From NCBI GenBank assembly GCA_018221285.1, contig JAAOYJ010000003.1, positions 1-64,000 of the forward strand: a stretch of DNA of 64,000 nt, written 5' to 3'. A program made the position numbers and the translations under genes. Shown piece by piece: positions 17,683 to 27,168 of the stretch; positions within the stretch are counted from its first letter, which is position 1; each line of letters opens with the position of its first letter. The notes beneath the pieces are model-generated. The model did not search any database. It had not been told where the DNA came from and saw only the letters and a program-made list of their open reading frames with translations. The stretch comes from Candidatus Pacearchaeota archaeon. GTDB taxonomy: Archaea; Nanobdellota; Nanobdellia; Pacearchaeales; GW2011-AR1.

Positions 17683-17810
17683 TAGCCCCACCAGGATTCG
17701 AACCTGGGTCCCAGGCTTTCTTCTTTCTCTCCTGAAAAAGGAGGAAATGAAAAGTGCAAAGCACTTTACTTTTCAAAGGCCTGTATACTTGACCACTGTA
17801 CTATGGGGCT
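17683..17810 (-). tRNA. tRNA-Gln (TTG) with about 55-nt intron after position 37
   Basis: AGCCCCA/TGGGGCT acceptor, T-arm CCAGGTTCGAATCCTGG, anticodon stem CAGGC/GCCTG; exons about 17773..17810 and 17683..17717 (minus strand). Confidence 0.85.
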
Positions 17811-17900
17811 GATACAAAGAAAACCATAACTTCATTTATAAAATTTGCTCACTCGTAAAACTCGCTCGATTGATATAAGTAATTAACAAAAATAACTAAA

Positions 17901-17950
17901 TAGTTACCCAACATATTATGCGAAGCTATCCTATTAACAACTTCTTTCTA
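17901..17950 (+). repeat. Family C intergenic repeat, copy 2
   Basis: tagttacccaacatattatgcgaagctatcctattaacaacttc. Confidence 0.65.
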
Positions 17951-17951
17951 A

Positions 17952-18021
17952 CCAAAAACACTCTCTCGTTTGACTGACTGCGTTCGAGGCAAGCGAATGG
18001 AAGTTTTCATCCAAAAACACT
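17952..18021. repeat. GC-rich hairpin island flanked by 11-bp direct repeat
   Basis: CCAAAAACACT at 17952..17962 and 18011..18021; hairpin CGTTCG-AGGCAAG-CGAATG at 17981..17999. Confidence 0.6.
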
Positions 18022-18801
18022 TTTGTAAAAAATCATTCGATTAATATCCTGCTTCTTAGGGTTAATCCACCTAAAAAATCTCTTCAAACTCGGATATTGA
18101 TATTTCCTTCCAACCAATGTTGCTGCTAATCTTCTATATTCCTTACTTGCTTCTGAATTTGGTTTATGAGTTGTCGAAGGAGTAAACTCAGACAATGCCT
18201 TTAGAATATTAATGTCATGAGGGATAACCGCCATCACAGGAATCCCTGTTGTATTTTCAATATCATCAACAGACAATTCAAAATTCTTATTATGAACTTT
18301 ATTCAAAATCAATCCATCAATAGGAGTCCCTCTTTGCTTTGCTAATTTCATAGCCTTAATTGTTGTGCTAAGTGTCGGATGGTCTGGAGTCGAAACAACA
18401 AAAATACTGTCAGAGGCCAACATTGTAGCAAGAGTCTCCTCATTCAAGGCAGGTGAAGAATCAATAAGCGTGAAATCATATTTCTTCTTAAGGAACTTAA
18501 TCTTATCTCTCAACTTCAAGGGATTAATTTGATTATTATTAAAAATAGATGCTGGAATCACGTCGACGTTTCCAATATTATATACTGCTTCTCGAGCATG
18601 AGATTTGCCCATCAAAACATGGTGGAGTGTTTTCTCAGGATCTATGATATTTAGATGCAACCCTAAATTCGGTGCTGAAAGATTACCGTCGACCAATAGG
18701 ACACTTTTACCTAAATCAGCTATCGCAGCCCCCAAAGCAACAACAGTTGAAGTCTTACCAACACCCCCTTTAAGGGATACAACTCCGATTGTCTTTCCCA
18801 T
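18007..18801 (-). CDS. MinD/ParA-family ATPase
   Basis: MGKTIGVVSLKGGVGKTSTVVALGAAIADLGKSVLLVDGNLSAPNLGLHL. Confidence 0.92.
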   Translation of the reverse strand: MGKTIGVVSLKGGVGKTSTVVALGAAIADLGKSVLLVDGNLSAPNLGLHLNIIDPEKTLHHVLMGKSHAREAVYNIGNVDVIPASIFNNNQINPLKLRDKIKFLKKKYDFTLIDSSPALNEETLATMLASDSIFVVSTPDHPTLSTTIKAMKLAKQRGTPIDGLILNKVHNKNFELSVDDIENTTGIPVMAVIPHDINILKALSEFTPSTTHKPNSEASKEYRRLAATLVGRKYQYPSLKRFFRWINPKKQDINRMIFYKSVFG

Positions 18802-18874
18802 AATTTAACCAAGAGAAATTAGTTTAAATAGATTTCAGTTAACTAAATAATAGATACTCAGCAGACTTTAAAAA

Positions 18875-19708
18875 TCATTTCTTATTAAAAATCTCAACAA
18901 TATAAGCCAAATAATTATACAAAATTTCAGTTATAGAATAAAGTATTCCTTCCAAAAAAGTTTTCTGCCCATGCTTTGACTCATCCAAAAGTAATTTATT
19001 CAAACCCTTAAAATCATTCTTCTGCAAGAGTTTAACATAATTAATAATATAATATTCAACAGATTTTGCCAACTTAACATCTTTCTTAATCTTTTTGGCA
19101 ATCTCTCCCATCAAATCACTAACAATATCAAAAGAAGAACAAATCAAGAACAAAGCATGCCCTTCAGCATCCTGCTTATACTTATTTAAAAAACGAACAG
19201 CATAAAGATTATTATAATCCATCAAAGATTCCTCTGCTAAAGATGTCTCCAACTTAATTTTTCCCTCTGCTAACTGAACCAATGTCTTTGCCTGCTCTTC
19301 TAAAATAAAAACAGTCTTCATAATAATATTTCTAATATTATCGTCCGCAGAATTAACAATAGATTTCAAAACACAATAATCCTTCTTATAATCTTCAATA
19401 ACCATTCCCATAAGACCTTGGGAAATCTCACGAATCAATGGAAGATTATCATGATTAATTCTAATTTCATCGTAACCCTGAATATACTTAGACTCAATTT
19501 TAAGCATTGCTTCAAGACGAGTATTTCCTGAAACATTCACTTCAATAGATTCTGATTTAGCTTTTAACTTAGACGAAACCACTAACTTATCTCCTTCTTC
19601 CACTATCTGAACTGCATCCTTCGGACTTAAATCATGTTTTCTAATCCAAGAAATCGGCAAAGCCACAGTATAAGCCTGCTTTCCCTGTAAAATCAATTTT
19701 CTTTCCAT
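18875..19708 (-). CDS. AbrB-domain / PhoU-family regulator
   Basis: MERKLILQGKQAYTVALPISWIRKHDLSPKDAVQIVEEGDKLVVSSK (AbrB-like) followed by a helical PhoU-like region. Confidence 0.75.
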   Translation of the reverse strand: MERKLILQGKQAYTVALPISWIRKHDLSPKDAVQIVEEGDKLVVSSKLKAKSESIEVNVSGNTRLEAMLKIESKYIQGYDEIRINHDNLPLIREISQGLMGMVIEDYKKDYCVLKSIVNSADDNIRNIIMKTVFILEEQAKTLVQLAEGKIKLETSLAEESLMDYNNLYAVRFLNKYKQDAEGHALFLICSSFDIVSDLMGEIAKKIKKDVKLAKSVEYYIINYVKLLQKNDFKGLNKLLLDESKHGQKTFLEGILYSITEILYNYLAYIVEIFNKK

Positions 19709-19815
19709 TTTAATGATTTATATTATTTATATAAATTATATAAAGAGGATATATAAATCTTTCTAATTATATAATATCGCCTTATATTCATAGAAATGTA
19801 AGGAGGAAAAATAAA

Positions 19816-20304
19816 ATGGACACAAAATACAGAAAGGGAAGAAAGCATCGTGATTTAGATGGCATTGGATTAGAAAGCATAAAAACACATATAGAACACA
19901 TATATGATCGTGCCGTAAATCTAGATATAAAATTAACCAGCGTATACCAGAATCTCGACCATATAACTGAAATATTAAGTGAAAGAAATAGTGAAATAAT
20001 TTGGCCAATTCTCAAGTTTATGGCAAAAGGCACAACCATTCTAACTGCTTTAGCAATACTTGGCTATAGTTCCCAAGAAAATATGTCAAGAGAAAAAGAT
20101 ATCTACCATTCAGCCCTAGCAATCCATGCAGACGTCAACAAAGATAACATAGTATCAAAACTCGAAGAAAAAACTTTTAAAACTAATCTCTTAAAAGGTA
20201 AAAATGCCGTATTCGTAAAAGACTTGCCTTTCTACAAAACAGGGGAACAAGTTGATGAAAATACTGTTAAAGAATGGATTCAAAATTATGGGAACTCTAA
20301 ATAA
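19816..20304 (+). CDS. Hypothetical protein with one EF-hand/dockerin-like calcium loop
   Basis: TM-like segment, then ADVNKDNIVSKLEEKTF matching DxNxDxxVxxxE. Confidence 0.55.
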   Translation: MDTKYRKGRKHRDLDGIGLESIKTHIEHIYDRAVNLDIKLTSVYQNLDHITEILSERNSEIIWPILKFMAKGTTILTALAILGYSSQENMSREKDIYHSALAIHADVNKDNIVSKLEEKTFKTNLLKGKNAVFVKDLPFYKTGEQVDENTVKEWIQNYGNSK

Positions 20305-20368
20305 ACCTATTTTTATTTTACTTTTTTATTTCCCAAACTATTTTAAATCTAATTCCACTATTATCAAA

Positions 20369-21067
20369 ATGATAAAAGAAAGATTAAACATTCTAAACAA
20401 AATCGATGAGCTCTCAAAGGACATCTCAAAAACCGAGCTAATCTTAGATGAAACCTCCAAAATCTTAGCATTAGAAATCAACCCAAATCAAAAAGAAACA
20501 ATTCTAATGACTGCGGGATGCCATGGAAATGAGCCAGCCCCAGTTTATGCTATGGGAAAATTCCTAGAAGAGAAAAACTTTCCAAAAGATAAAAGAATCA
20601 TCTTAATTCCGTGCATAAACCCAATAGGATTTGTTTCAGATTCAGAATTTACTCCTGAAAAAATAAATGTGAATAGAGACTTCAAGGAAAATTCAAACTC
20701 TAAAGAGGCAAACTTCTTAAGAAAGATTGTCAAAAAATACAATCCTGAATTCGTAGTAAACCTACACGAAGATCCAGATGAAACGGATTTTTATATTTGG
20801 GTTGAGGACAATGCTTACAAGAGTAAAGCAGAAAAGCTAATTGCAGAATTAAATGTGTCTTATTTTAAAGATAAAGATATTCATGGGAATCAGGTAAAAG
20901 ATGGTATAATCCTAGACTCAAAAGAGCATGATTCTTTTGAAGATTATTTAATAAAGAACCATATTCCTACTTTTTGCACAGAAACTCCTGGAGAATGGAG
21001 TATAGAAAAAAGAATAAAGGTTAATTTGGATATTCTTAATAAAATTGTTAACGAAGTAAGTAAGTAA
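20369..21067 (+). CDS. M14/AstE-like zinc carboxypeptidase or deacylase
   Basis: ILMTAGCHGNEPAPVYAMGKFLEE (HxxE), INVNRDF, VNLHEDPDETDFY. Confidence 0.75.
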   Translation: MIKERLNILNKIDELSKDISKTELILDETSKILALEINPNQKETILMTAGCHGNEPAPVYAMGKFLEEKNFPKDKRIILIPCINPIGFVSDSEFTPEKINVNRDFKENSNSKEANFLRKIVKKYNPEFVVNLHEDPDETDFYIWVEDNAYKSKAEKLIAELNVSYFKDKDIHGNQVKDGIILDSKEHDSFEDYLIKNHIPTFCTETPGEWSIEKRIKVNLDILNKIVNEVSK

Positions 21068-21138
21068 TCTCTTTAACCCCCAATAACTCCTCCCAAGTAC
21101 ACAGCAAACTTTAAAAATCAATTTCTCAATCATATAAG

Positions 21139-21501
21139 ATGGTAAAGAAAAAAGTAGAGAAAACTGAAGAAAAACCCAAAAAAGTAAAAAAGCTTTCAGA
21201 GGCTGAATTCGAAAAGAAAGTTATAGACTTGGCTAAAAAGGGTCTAACAAGCGAGAAAATTGGAGAAGAACTAAGACAGCAAGGAATTCATCCTAAAAAT
21301 TATGATAAAAAAATATCAAAGATACTAAAAGAAAAAGATGTTTATATTAACCCTGATTTAAAGAACGTCGAAGGAAAATTGGAACGGGTTAAAAAACACT
21401 TTGAAAAAAACAAACAAGATAAAAGAGCGAAGAGAGAGAAGGACAGGATATTTGCGCAAGTAAGAAAATTAAAGAAGTATCACAAAATTCCAGTCAAATA
21501 G
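21139..21501 (+). CDS. rps15: Ribosomal protein uS15 (archaeal form)
   Basis: VIDLAKKGLTSEKIGEELRQQGI...VKKHFEKNKQDKRAKREKDRIFAQVRKLKKYHK. Confidence 0.8.
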   Translation: MVKKKVEKTEEKPKKVKKLSEAEFEKKVIDLAKKGLTSEKIGEELRQQGIHPKNYDKKISKILKEKDVYINPDLKNVEGKLERVKKHFEKNKQDKRAKREKDRIFAQVRKLKKYHKIPVK

Positions 21502-21526
21502 TTGCTTTTGTCTTATAGGGGATTAA

Positions 21527-22867
21527 ATGAAAAAAGAGGAAATTTCTTTAGAAGCGAAAATTAAATATGTTGCAGAAAGATTTGTAGAAGAAATCCAAGA
21601 CAAAGAAATACAAGTGATAAGCCACTTTGATACAGACGGCATAACTTCTGCTGCAATAATGATAAAAGCCTTGAAAAAACTTGATAAAAAATTCTCAGTT
21701 AAAATTATGAAAAGTTTAGAAAAAGAATTCATCGAAACTTTGGATAAAGACAAACTAACAATCTTTTTGGACTTGGCATCAAGCAGCCTGGAGATTATTG
21801 AAAAGCATTTTACAAAAGAGGTCTTCGTAATTGACCACCACGAAATTATTCAAGAAGTTCCAGAAAGAATAAACATAATAAACCCCCAACTTCATAGTAA
21901 ACAAAAGATAAGTAGCTCATGTCTTACTTACTTATTCTGCAAACAATTGGATCCTGAAAACAAAGATCTAGCAAAGCTAGCAATCCTAGGGATGATTGGG
22001 GATATGTTTGGTGATGAAATCGATAAATTAGATAACGGAATTCTAGAAGACGGAGATATAAAAAGAAAAAGAGGTTTGCTTATTTATCCGTCGACAAGAC
22101 CTCTAAATCGAACCCTTGAATTTTGTTCCAACCCATATATCCCTGGAGTCACAGGAGACATTAAAGGAGTCTTAGAATTATTACGAGAAGTTAATCTAGC
22201 CCCACCAAAAGGAGGGAAATATAAAAGCCTAATGGAATTGGACGAAGAAGAAATGGAAAGATTAGTCACAGGAATAATGTTGAGAAACCCCAGAACAACA
22301 AATAGAGAAATGCTCGGAGATATATTTCTAATAAAATTATTCAATAAGCTAGAAGATGCAAGAGAATTAAGTGCAATGGTAAACGCTTGTTCAAGATTAG
22401 GGGAGAGCGGAACTGCTATCCAACTTTGTATGGAGATTCCAAAAGCAAAGAAAAAAGCACAGACGATCCACGCACGATACAGACAATTTATTATTTCAGG
22501 CTTAAAATTTGTTGAAGAAACAGAAAAAATTCAAGGCAAGGATTTCATAATAATCAATGCCAAAGATAACATAAAAGATACCATGGCTGGCACAATCGCA
22601 AGCATACTTTCAAAATCATCTCTTTATGAAGAAGGAACAATCATAATTAATATGGCTTATTACGACGACAAAATAAAAGTTTCGGGGAGGATGGTCGGAG
22701 AAAACGGAAGAAGCGTCAGAGAAATCTTAGCAAAAGTAGTAGACGAAATCGGAGGAGAAGTCGGAGGACATCGTTTCGCAGCTGGCGCAATAATCTCTCG
22801 AACAAAAGAACAAGAATTTATTGATTTACTAAAAAAGAATTTGGAGTTGGAGATTGTTAAAATATAA
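21527..22867 (+). CDS. DHH-family phosphoesterase (RecJ/GAN-like)
   Basis: ISHFDTDGITSAAI, DLASSS, VIDHHEI, GMIGDMFGDE, C-terminal GGEVGGHRFAAGA (DHHA1). Confidence 0.9.
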   Translation: MKKEEISLEAKIKYVAERFVEEIQDKEIQVISHFDTDGITSAAIMIKALKKLDKKFSVKIMKSLEKEFIETLDKDKLTIFLDLASSSLEIIEKHFTKEVFVIDHHEIIQEVPERINIINPQLHSKQKISSSCLTYLFCKQLDPENKDLAKLAILGMIGDMFGDEIDKLDNGILEDGDIKRKRGLLIYPSTRPLNRTLEFCSNPYIPGVTGDIKGVLELLREVNLAPPKGGKYKSLMELDEEEMERLVTGIMLRNPRTTNREMLGDIFLIKLFNKLEDARELSAMVNACSRLGESGTAIQLCMEIPKAKKKAQTIHARYRQFIISGLKFVEETEKIQGKDFIIINAKDNIKDTMAGTIASILSKSSLYEEGTIIINMAYYDDKIKVSGRMVGENGRSVREILAKVVDEIGGEVGGHRFAAGAIISRTKEQEFIDLLKKNLELEIVKI

Positions 22868-22905
22868 CCCAAAACTCTTAAAAACCACTTACTTATTCTA
22901 ATTAT

Positions 22906-23610
22906 ATGGAACTTGAAGTAGGAGACATATTATTATGTACTGTTGAAAGGATAGCAGGGACAATGGTCTTTGTAAGAATAGATGATACAGGACAGCAAGG
23001 GAGTATTATTTTAAGTGAGATTGCTCCAGGAAGAATAAGGAATTTAAGAGACTATGTTGTACCAAAGAAAAAGATCATTTGTAAGATTCTAAGAATATCG
23101 CCGAATGGAAATATAGATTTATCTTTGAGAAGGGTTACAAAAAAAGAGCAACAAGAGATAAGAGATTCAAACAAACAAGAAAAAAGTTCTAAAAGTATTT
23201 TAAAAAGTGTCTTAGGAGATAAATCAAAAGATGTTGTTAATGAAATATTGGAACAAGACAAAGTAAGTAATTTTCTTCAAGAAGCAAAAGAAAATTCTAA
23301 AAATTTAGAAAAGATCGTAGGCAAGGATGATGCAAAAAAAATTTTAGATATCCTAAACACTCAAAAACAAAAGAAGGCGGTTGTTAAAAAAACAATTTCT
23401 TTGACAACAAGCAAACCCAATGGACTTGAATTAATTAAGAAAATTTTAGGAAAGATAAAGGAAGCAGAAATCAGATACATCTCTGCAGGAAAATACTCTG
23501 TTAAAACAGAAGCTTCAGACATAAAAACTGCAGATAACATGTTAAAAGAAGTTTTATCCAAGATTGAAAAAACTGCGAAAAAAGAACACGTCGAATTTGG
23601 AATCAAGTGA
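22906..23610 (+). CDS. Translation initiation factor aIF2 alpha
   Basis: S1 domain MELEVGDILLCTVERIAGTMVFVRIDDTGQQGSIILSEIAPGRIRNLRDYVVPKKKIICKIL; C-terminal alpha/beta domain. Confidence 0.88.
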   Translation: MELEVGDILLCTVERIAGTMVFVRIDDTGQQGSIILSEIAPGRIRNLRDYVVPKKKIICKILRISPNGNIDLSLRRVTKKEQQEIRDSNKQEKSSKSILKSVLGDKSKDVVNEILEQDKVSNFLQEAKENSKNLEKIVGKDDAKKILDILNTQKQKKAVVKKTISLTTSKPNGLELIKKILGKIKEAEIRYISAGKYSVKTEASDIKTADNMLKEVLSKIEKTAKKEHVEFGIK

Positions 23611-23668
23611 TTCTTTAGTTATAACACGTCAACAAAAAGCTTAAATACTTACAAAAAGGCAAAGAATT

Positions 23669-24067
23669 ATGGACAAAGAAAACTTTAATGTTATCATTCT
23701 AGGAATAATCTTCAATCCCAAAGAAAAGAAAATCTTGATCGGAAAAAGGGAAAATGGTTCTGAAGGAAGTTGGGAATTCCCAGGCGGAAAAGCAATCCAC
23801 AGAGAGGATGTTGACAAAACTCTAAAAAGACATTCTAAAGCCAAAACAGGTTATGTTGTAAAAAACCTTGGAACTTTCTTTTCAGAAAACTCTTCTGAAA
23901 AAGACGATTTAATATTAATTTATTTTCTGACAGAAGTATTTGAAGGTGAAGAAAAACCAGGTGATGATTTTGTCGAACTAAAATGGATTCATCCAAAAGA
24001 GTTAGGAGATTATTTGACAACTTCAGCCCACAAAAAACTAAAAGAATATTTAACAGATTTAGTTTAA
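23669..24067 (+). CDS. Nudix hydrolase-like protein
   Basis: GSWEFPGGKAIHREDVDKTLKR...; Nudix box partly degenerate. Confidence 0.75.
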   Translation: MDKENFNVIILGIIFNPKEKKILIGKRENGSEGSWEFPGGKAIHREDVDKTLKRHSKAKTGYVVKNLGTFFSENSSEKDDLILIYFLTEVFEGEEKPGDDFVELKWIHPKELGDYLTTSAHKKLKEYLTDLV

Positions 24068-24134
24068 TTCTGAATTGCTCATTCTCTTCGAGAATTCGGG
24101 ATAAAAAGTAGCTAACTAAAAAATAACAATTTAA

Positions 24135-24212
24135 GAGTTACTCAATTGTGTTATGCGAAGTTAATCTATTAACTACTCCGCGCGTCAGCGCGTACGGGAG
24201 GGTGGGAGGGAC
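24135..24212 (+). repeat. Family C intergenic repeat, copy 3, fused to GCGCG-GTCA-GCGC palindrome and G-quadruplex
   Basis: agttactcaattgtgttatgcgaagttaatctattaactactccgcgcgtcagcgcgtacGGGAGGGTGGGAGGG. Confidence 0.7.
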
Positions 24213-24258
24213 AAAGTTGAGCAGGTAAATTTTTATATTGTTCTTTTCTTTGAATTTC

Positions 24259-24495
24259 ATGAAACTAAAAAAATGGAAATTGCCTATTCAGATAATACTC
24301 CTTCTCACAATATTGATGTTATGGGCAAGTGCAAGTTGGGATATAATATACCTTACCCTAAATGGAAAAGTAAATAAAATAATTATGGGCATTATCCATA
24401 TTGTCTTAATCTTTATTATTATAGAAATTTTACTTAGAAAAACAGAACCTGGAATGTACATTGATAATAAAATTTTCAAAAGAAACGGAAACTAA
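24259..24495 (+). CDS. Small membrane protein
   Basis: MKLKKWKLPIQIILLLTILMLWASASWDIIYLTLNGKVNKIIMGIIHIVLIFIIIEIL... Confidence 0.6.
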   Translation: MKLKKWKLPIQIILLLTILMLWASASWDIIYLTLNGKVNKIIMGIIHIVLIFIIIEILLRKTEPGMYIDNKIFKRNGN

Positions 24496-24497
24496 AG

Positions 24498-24632
24498 ATG
24501 CCAAAAAAACTCAAAAAGTGTAAGGACTGCAAAACATATACTCTAAAAGACATTTGTAAAAAATGCGAATCTCAGACAACGAATGCCCATTATAAATTTG
24601 TTAGAATTCGGGATGTTCAGAAATCAAAATGA
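24498..24632 (+). CDS. nop10: H/ACA RNP component Nop10, short form
   Basis: MPKKLKKCKDCKTYTLKDICKKCESQTTNAHYKFVRIRDVQKSK; CxxC...CxxC with YTLKD motif. Confidence 0.75.
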   Translation: MPKKLKKCKDCKTYTLKDICKKCESQTTNAHYKFVRIRDVQKSK

Positions 24633-24665
24633 CTTTTCTGGAACAATAATTAATTTAAAGTATTA

Positions 24666-24983
24666 ATGTTAGATAATAAAATGGTCACAGAATACACAGG
24701 AACAATTCACTGGATTTATGGGGAGAAGAAATGGCATGAAAAAAAAGGAAACTATAAAATTCATGGACACAAAGATGAAGAAATAAAATTTTTTGCAGAA
24801 TCAGATAAAGAAGCATTAAAAACAGTACTAGGAAGGGCAAGAGAAAAAATTAATAATTCTAAACTACCAGGGAGACCAATATTCGGAACAATCGAACTTT
24901 TTTTGAAAAAATTAGAATCTGCAAAGAGAGAGGTTTCATTAGAAAACATTAAAACTGACATGTCAAAACCTGTCTTCAATTAA
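24666..24983 (+). CDS. Hypothetical protein
   Basis: 105 aa ORF. Confidence 0.45.
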   Translation: MLDNKMVTEYTGTIHWIYGEKKWHEKKGNYKIHGHKDEEIKFFAESDKEALKTVLGRAREKINNSKLPGRPIFGTIELFLKKLESAKREVSLENIKTDMSKPVFN

Positions 24984-26218
24984 AATAAAGTCTCCTGCCC
25001 ATCTCCAACCTGTGCAACACCATATTCTCCATCAAATCCTGGCTTAACAGTTACGTTCCCTTTTCTATTCTTCAGAATCAAAGCAATCAATTTACAGTCG
25101 ACATCTGCCTTAACAAAATCATCTCTTGAAACATCCAACAAAATATTAAACTCATTGCCAAACTCCCTAATCAAATTATTATAGACATCCCAAACTTTCT
25201 TACTCTGCATACCAAAACCTAAATTCAATGTAATTAATTCATGCAACGGAAGAAGTGTATAAAAAGGTTTTTTGATCTGATGATTGCTCTCTTCGTTTGT
25301 AAGTTCTTCAACCCGATATTCGACACCAATAACTAATGGCTTTCCACACTTCGGACAATTTCCATCTAACTCTCTTGTCTTCTTAGGATCACAAGAAAAA
25401 TCGCAATTCCTATGCCCATCCCAATGATACTTGCCATAAGCAGGGTCAGTCTCAATCGTTGCTATAAAATCATTTTCACGAATCTGCCTAATTACTTCTT
25501 TATACGAATCACATTTTTGAAAAATAGTTGCCTCTCTTCCCATTCTAAAAGGCCAAAAACTATGCGCATCTGAAAAACTAACAATAGACTTATTCTCCAA
25601 ATCCTTTATCTTCCAATTCATTTCAGGGTCAGACGACATCCCAGTTTCAATCGCATGCACATTATCAAACTGATCTCCAAAAGCCTCTTTCATAGAATCA
25701 AAACCAGATTTACTCCCAAACAAACTAAACCATGGGGTCCAAATATGCGCAGGAATAACTTCAATCTCTTTCGAAATCTTCATCATATCCTCAACAAATT
25801 CTCCAGCAGGAATTTTAAAAATCGGCCGACCATCATAATCCCGACGACCTTTTGTATCCAAATATCCATTAATCTTTTCAGCAACCTCAATCGACGGAAC
25901 CAAAATAACTAAATGCATTCTTCTTCCTCTTCCTTGTGTATAAATCAAACTTATCTCTCCAGAAATTATAAATGGGAAATCATCAAGATAGTAAAATCCT
26001 TTTCCCCTATCCTCCAACTTCTCTTTAATCTCCTCGATCCAAACTGGATGTGTAAAATCTCCAGTCCCCAAAAGATGCAATCCTTTGATCTTCGCCCATT
26101 TCACTAAATTCTCAAAAGTAATATTCCGACTACACGCCTGAGAAAACCGTGAGTGAATATGCAAATCGCTAATCATCCAATTTTCTTTTTGAATCATTCT
26201 ATTAATTAAAAAACACAT
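24980..26218 (-). CDS. PHP-domain nuclease, endonuclease Q (EndoQ)-like
   Basis: MISDLHIHSRFSQACSRNITFENLVKWAKIKGLHLLGTGDFTHPVW...; CxxxC...CPKCGKPL zinc motif; SFSDAHSFWPFRMGREAT. Confidence 0.8.
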   Translation of the reverse strand: MCFLINRMIQKENWMISDLHIHSRFSQACSRNITFENLVKWAKIKGLHLLGTGDFTHPVWIEEIKEKLEDRGKGFYYLDDFPFIISGEISLIYTQGRGRRMHLVILVPSIEVAEKINGYLDTKGRRDYDGRPIFKIPAGEFVEDMMKISKEIEVIPAHIWTPWFSLFGSKSGFDSMKEAFGDQFDNVHAIETGMSSDPEMNWKIKDLENKSIVSFSDAHSFWPFRMGREATIFQKCDSYKEVIRQIRENDFIATIETDPAYGKYHWDGHRNCDFSCDPKKTRELDGNCPKCGKPLVIGVEYRVEELTNEESNHQIKKPFYTLLPLHELITLNLGFGMQSKKVWDVYNNLIREFGNEFNILLDVSRDDFVKADVDCKLIALILKNRKGNVTVKPGFDGEYGVAQVGDGQETLF

Positions 26219-26247
26219 TTTATAAATCTTAACAATTAGTTATCTTT

Positions 26248-27156
26248 ATGCTTAAAAAATTCAAACACTATTTTCTCAACCTAATTTTAATTTGGCTTGC
26301 AATATTATTCTACAAAACAAATGACTACTATCTTAACTTCCTAAGAAGTGAAACTCAAACGATAATATTATTCCTTGCTTTAATATATACTATTTTTGGA
26401 TTTCTATATTATCTCTTAACACCATCGAGAAAAACAAAAAAATCAGTGGCAACTTCAATTTTATTTATGTTAGTAAAAATCTTCTTCCTTCCTTTAATGC
26501 TAAACTTCACACTCAATAACCTCGGAGCATTCAAACATCAATTCGCATCTCTCACAATTAATTCCTTTCTAACAATCAACAGTTTCAACACAATCTTATT
26601 CCCCTTTCTTCTAACAACAATTTTCTTAATCGACACTTTATGGTTCTCGTTTGGCTACGCATTTGAAGCAGGTTTCCTAAAAAACACAATCCGCTCAGTA
26701 GAACCAACAATCCTCGGATGGGCAGTCGCACTAATCTGCTACCCTCCTTTCAATTCCTTTGCTGTAAAATACATTGATTGGTACGCGAATGACACAGTCT
26801 TCTTTTTCAACAACCCCATAACTTTCGCCATAAGAATAATAATTATCTTATCACTAATAGTTTATGTCAGTGCAACACTTGCTCTTGGAACAAAATGCTC
26901 TAACCTAACAAACCGAGGAATTGTCTCCAGAGGACCTTACGCAATCATACGTCATCCAGCATACATCTCAAAAAACCTCGCATGGTGGCTTACAATCATC
27001 CCAATAGCATCTCCATTCGCAATCCTAAGCATGGGAGCATGGTCTTTCATATACCATCTAAGAACAATCACTGAAGAACGCCACCTCTCAAAAGACCCTG
27101 ATTACATAGAATACAAAAAGAAAGTAAAATATAGATATATCCCAGGAATTTATTGA
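26248..27156 (+). CDS. Isoprenylcysteine carboxyl methyltransferase-like integral membrane methyltransferase
   Basis: Multiple TM helices; C-terminal RGPYAIIRHPAYISKNLAWW...EERHLSKDPDYIEYKKKVKYRYIPGIY. Confidence 0.8.
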   Translation: MLKKFKHYFLNLILIWLAILFYKTNDYYLNFLRSETQTIILFLALIYTIFGFLYYLLTPSRKTKKSVATSILFMLVKIFFLPLMLNFTLNNLGAFKHQFASLTINSFLTINSFNTILFPFLLTTIFLIDTLWFSFGYAFEAGFLKNTIRSVEPTILGWAVALICYPPFNSFAVKYIDWYANDTVFFFNNPITFAIRIIIILSLIVYVSATLALGTKCSNLTNRGIVSRGPYAIIRHPAYISKNLAWWLTIIPIASPFAILSMGAWSFIYHLRTITEERHLSKDPDYIEYKKKVKYRYIPGIY

Positions 27157-27168
27157 GAGATAATAATT

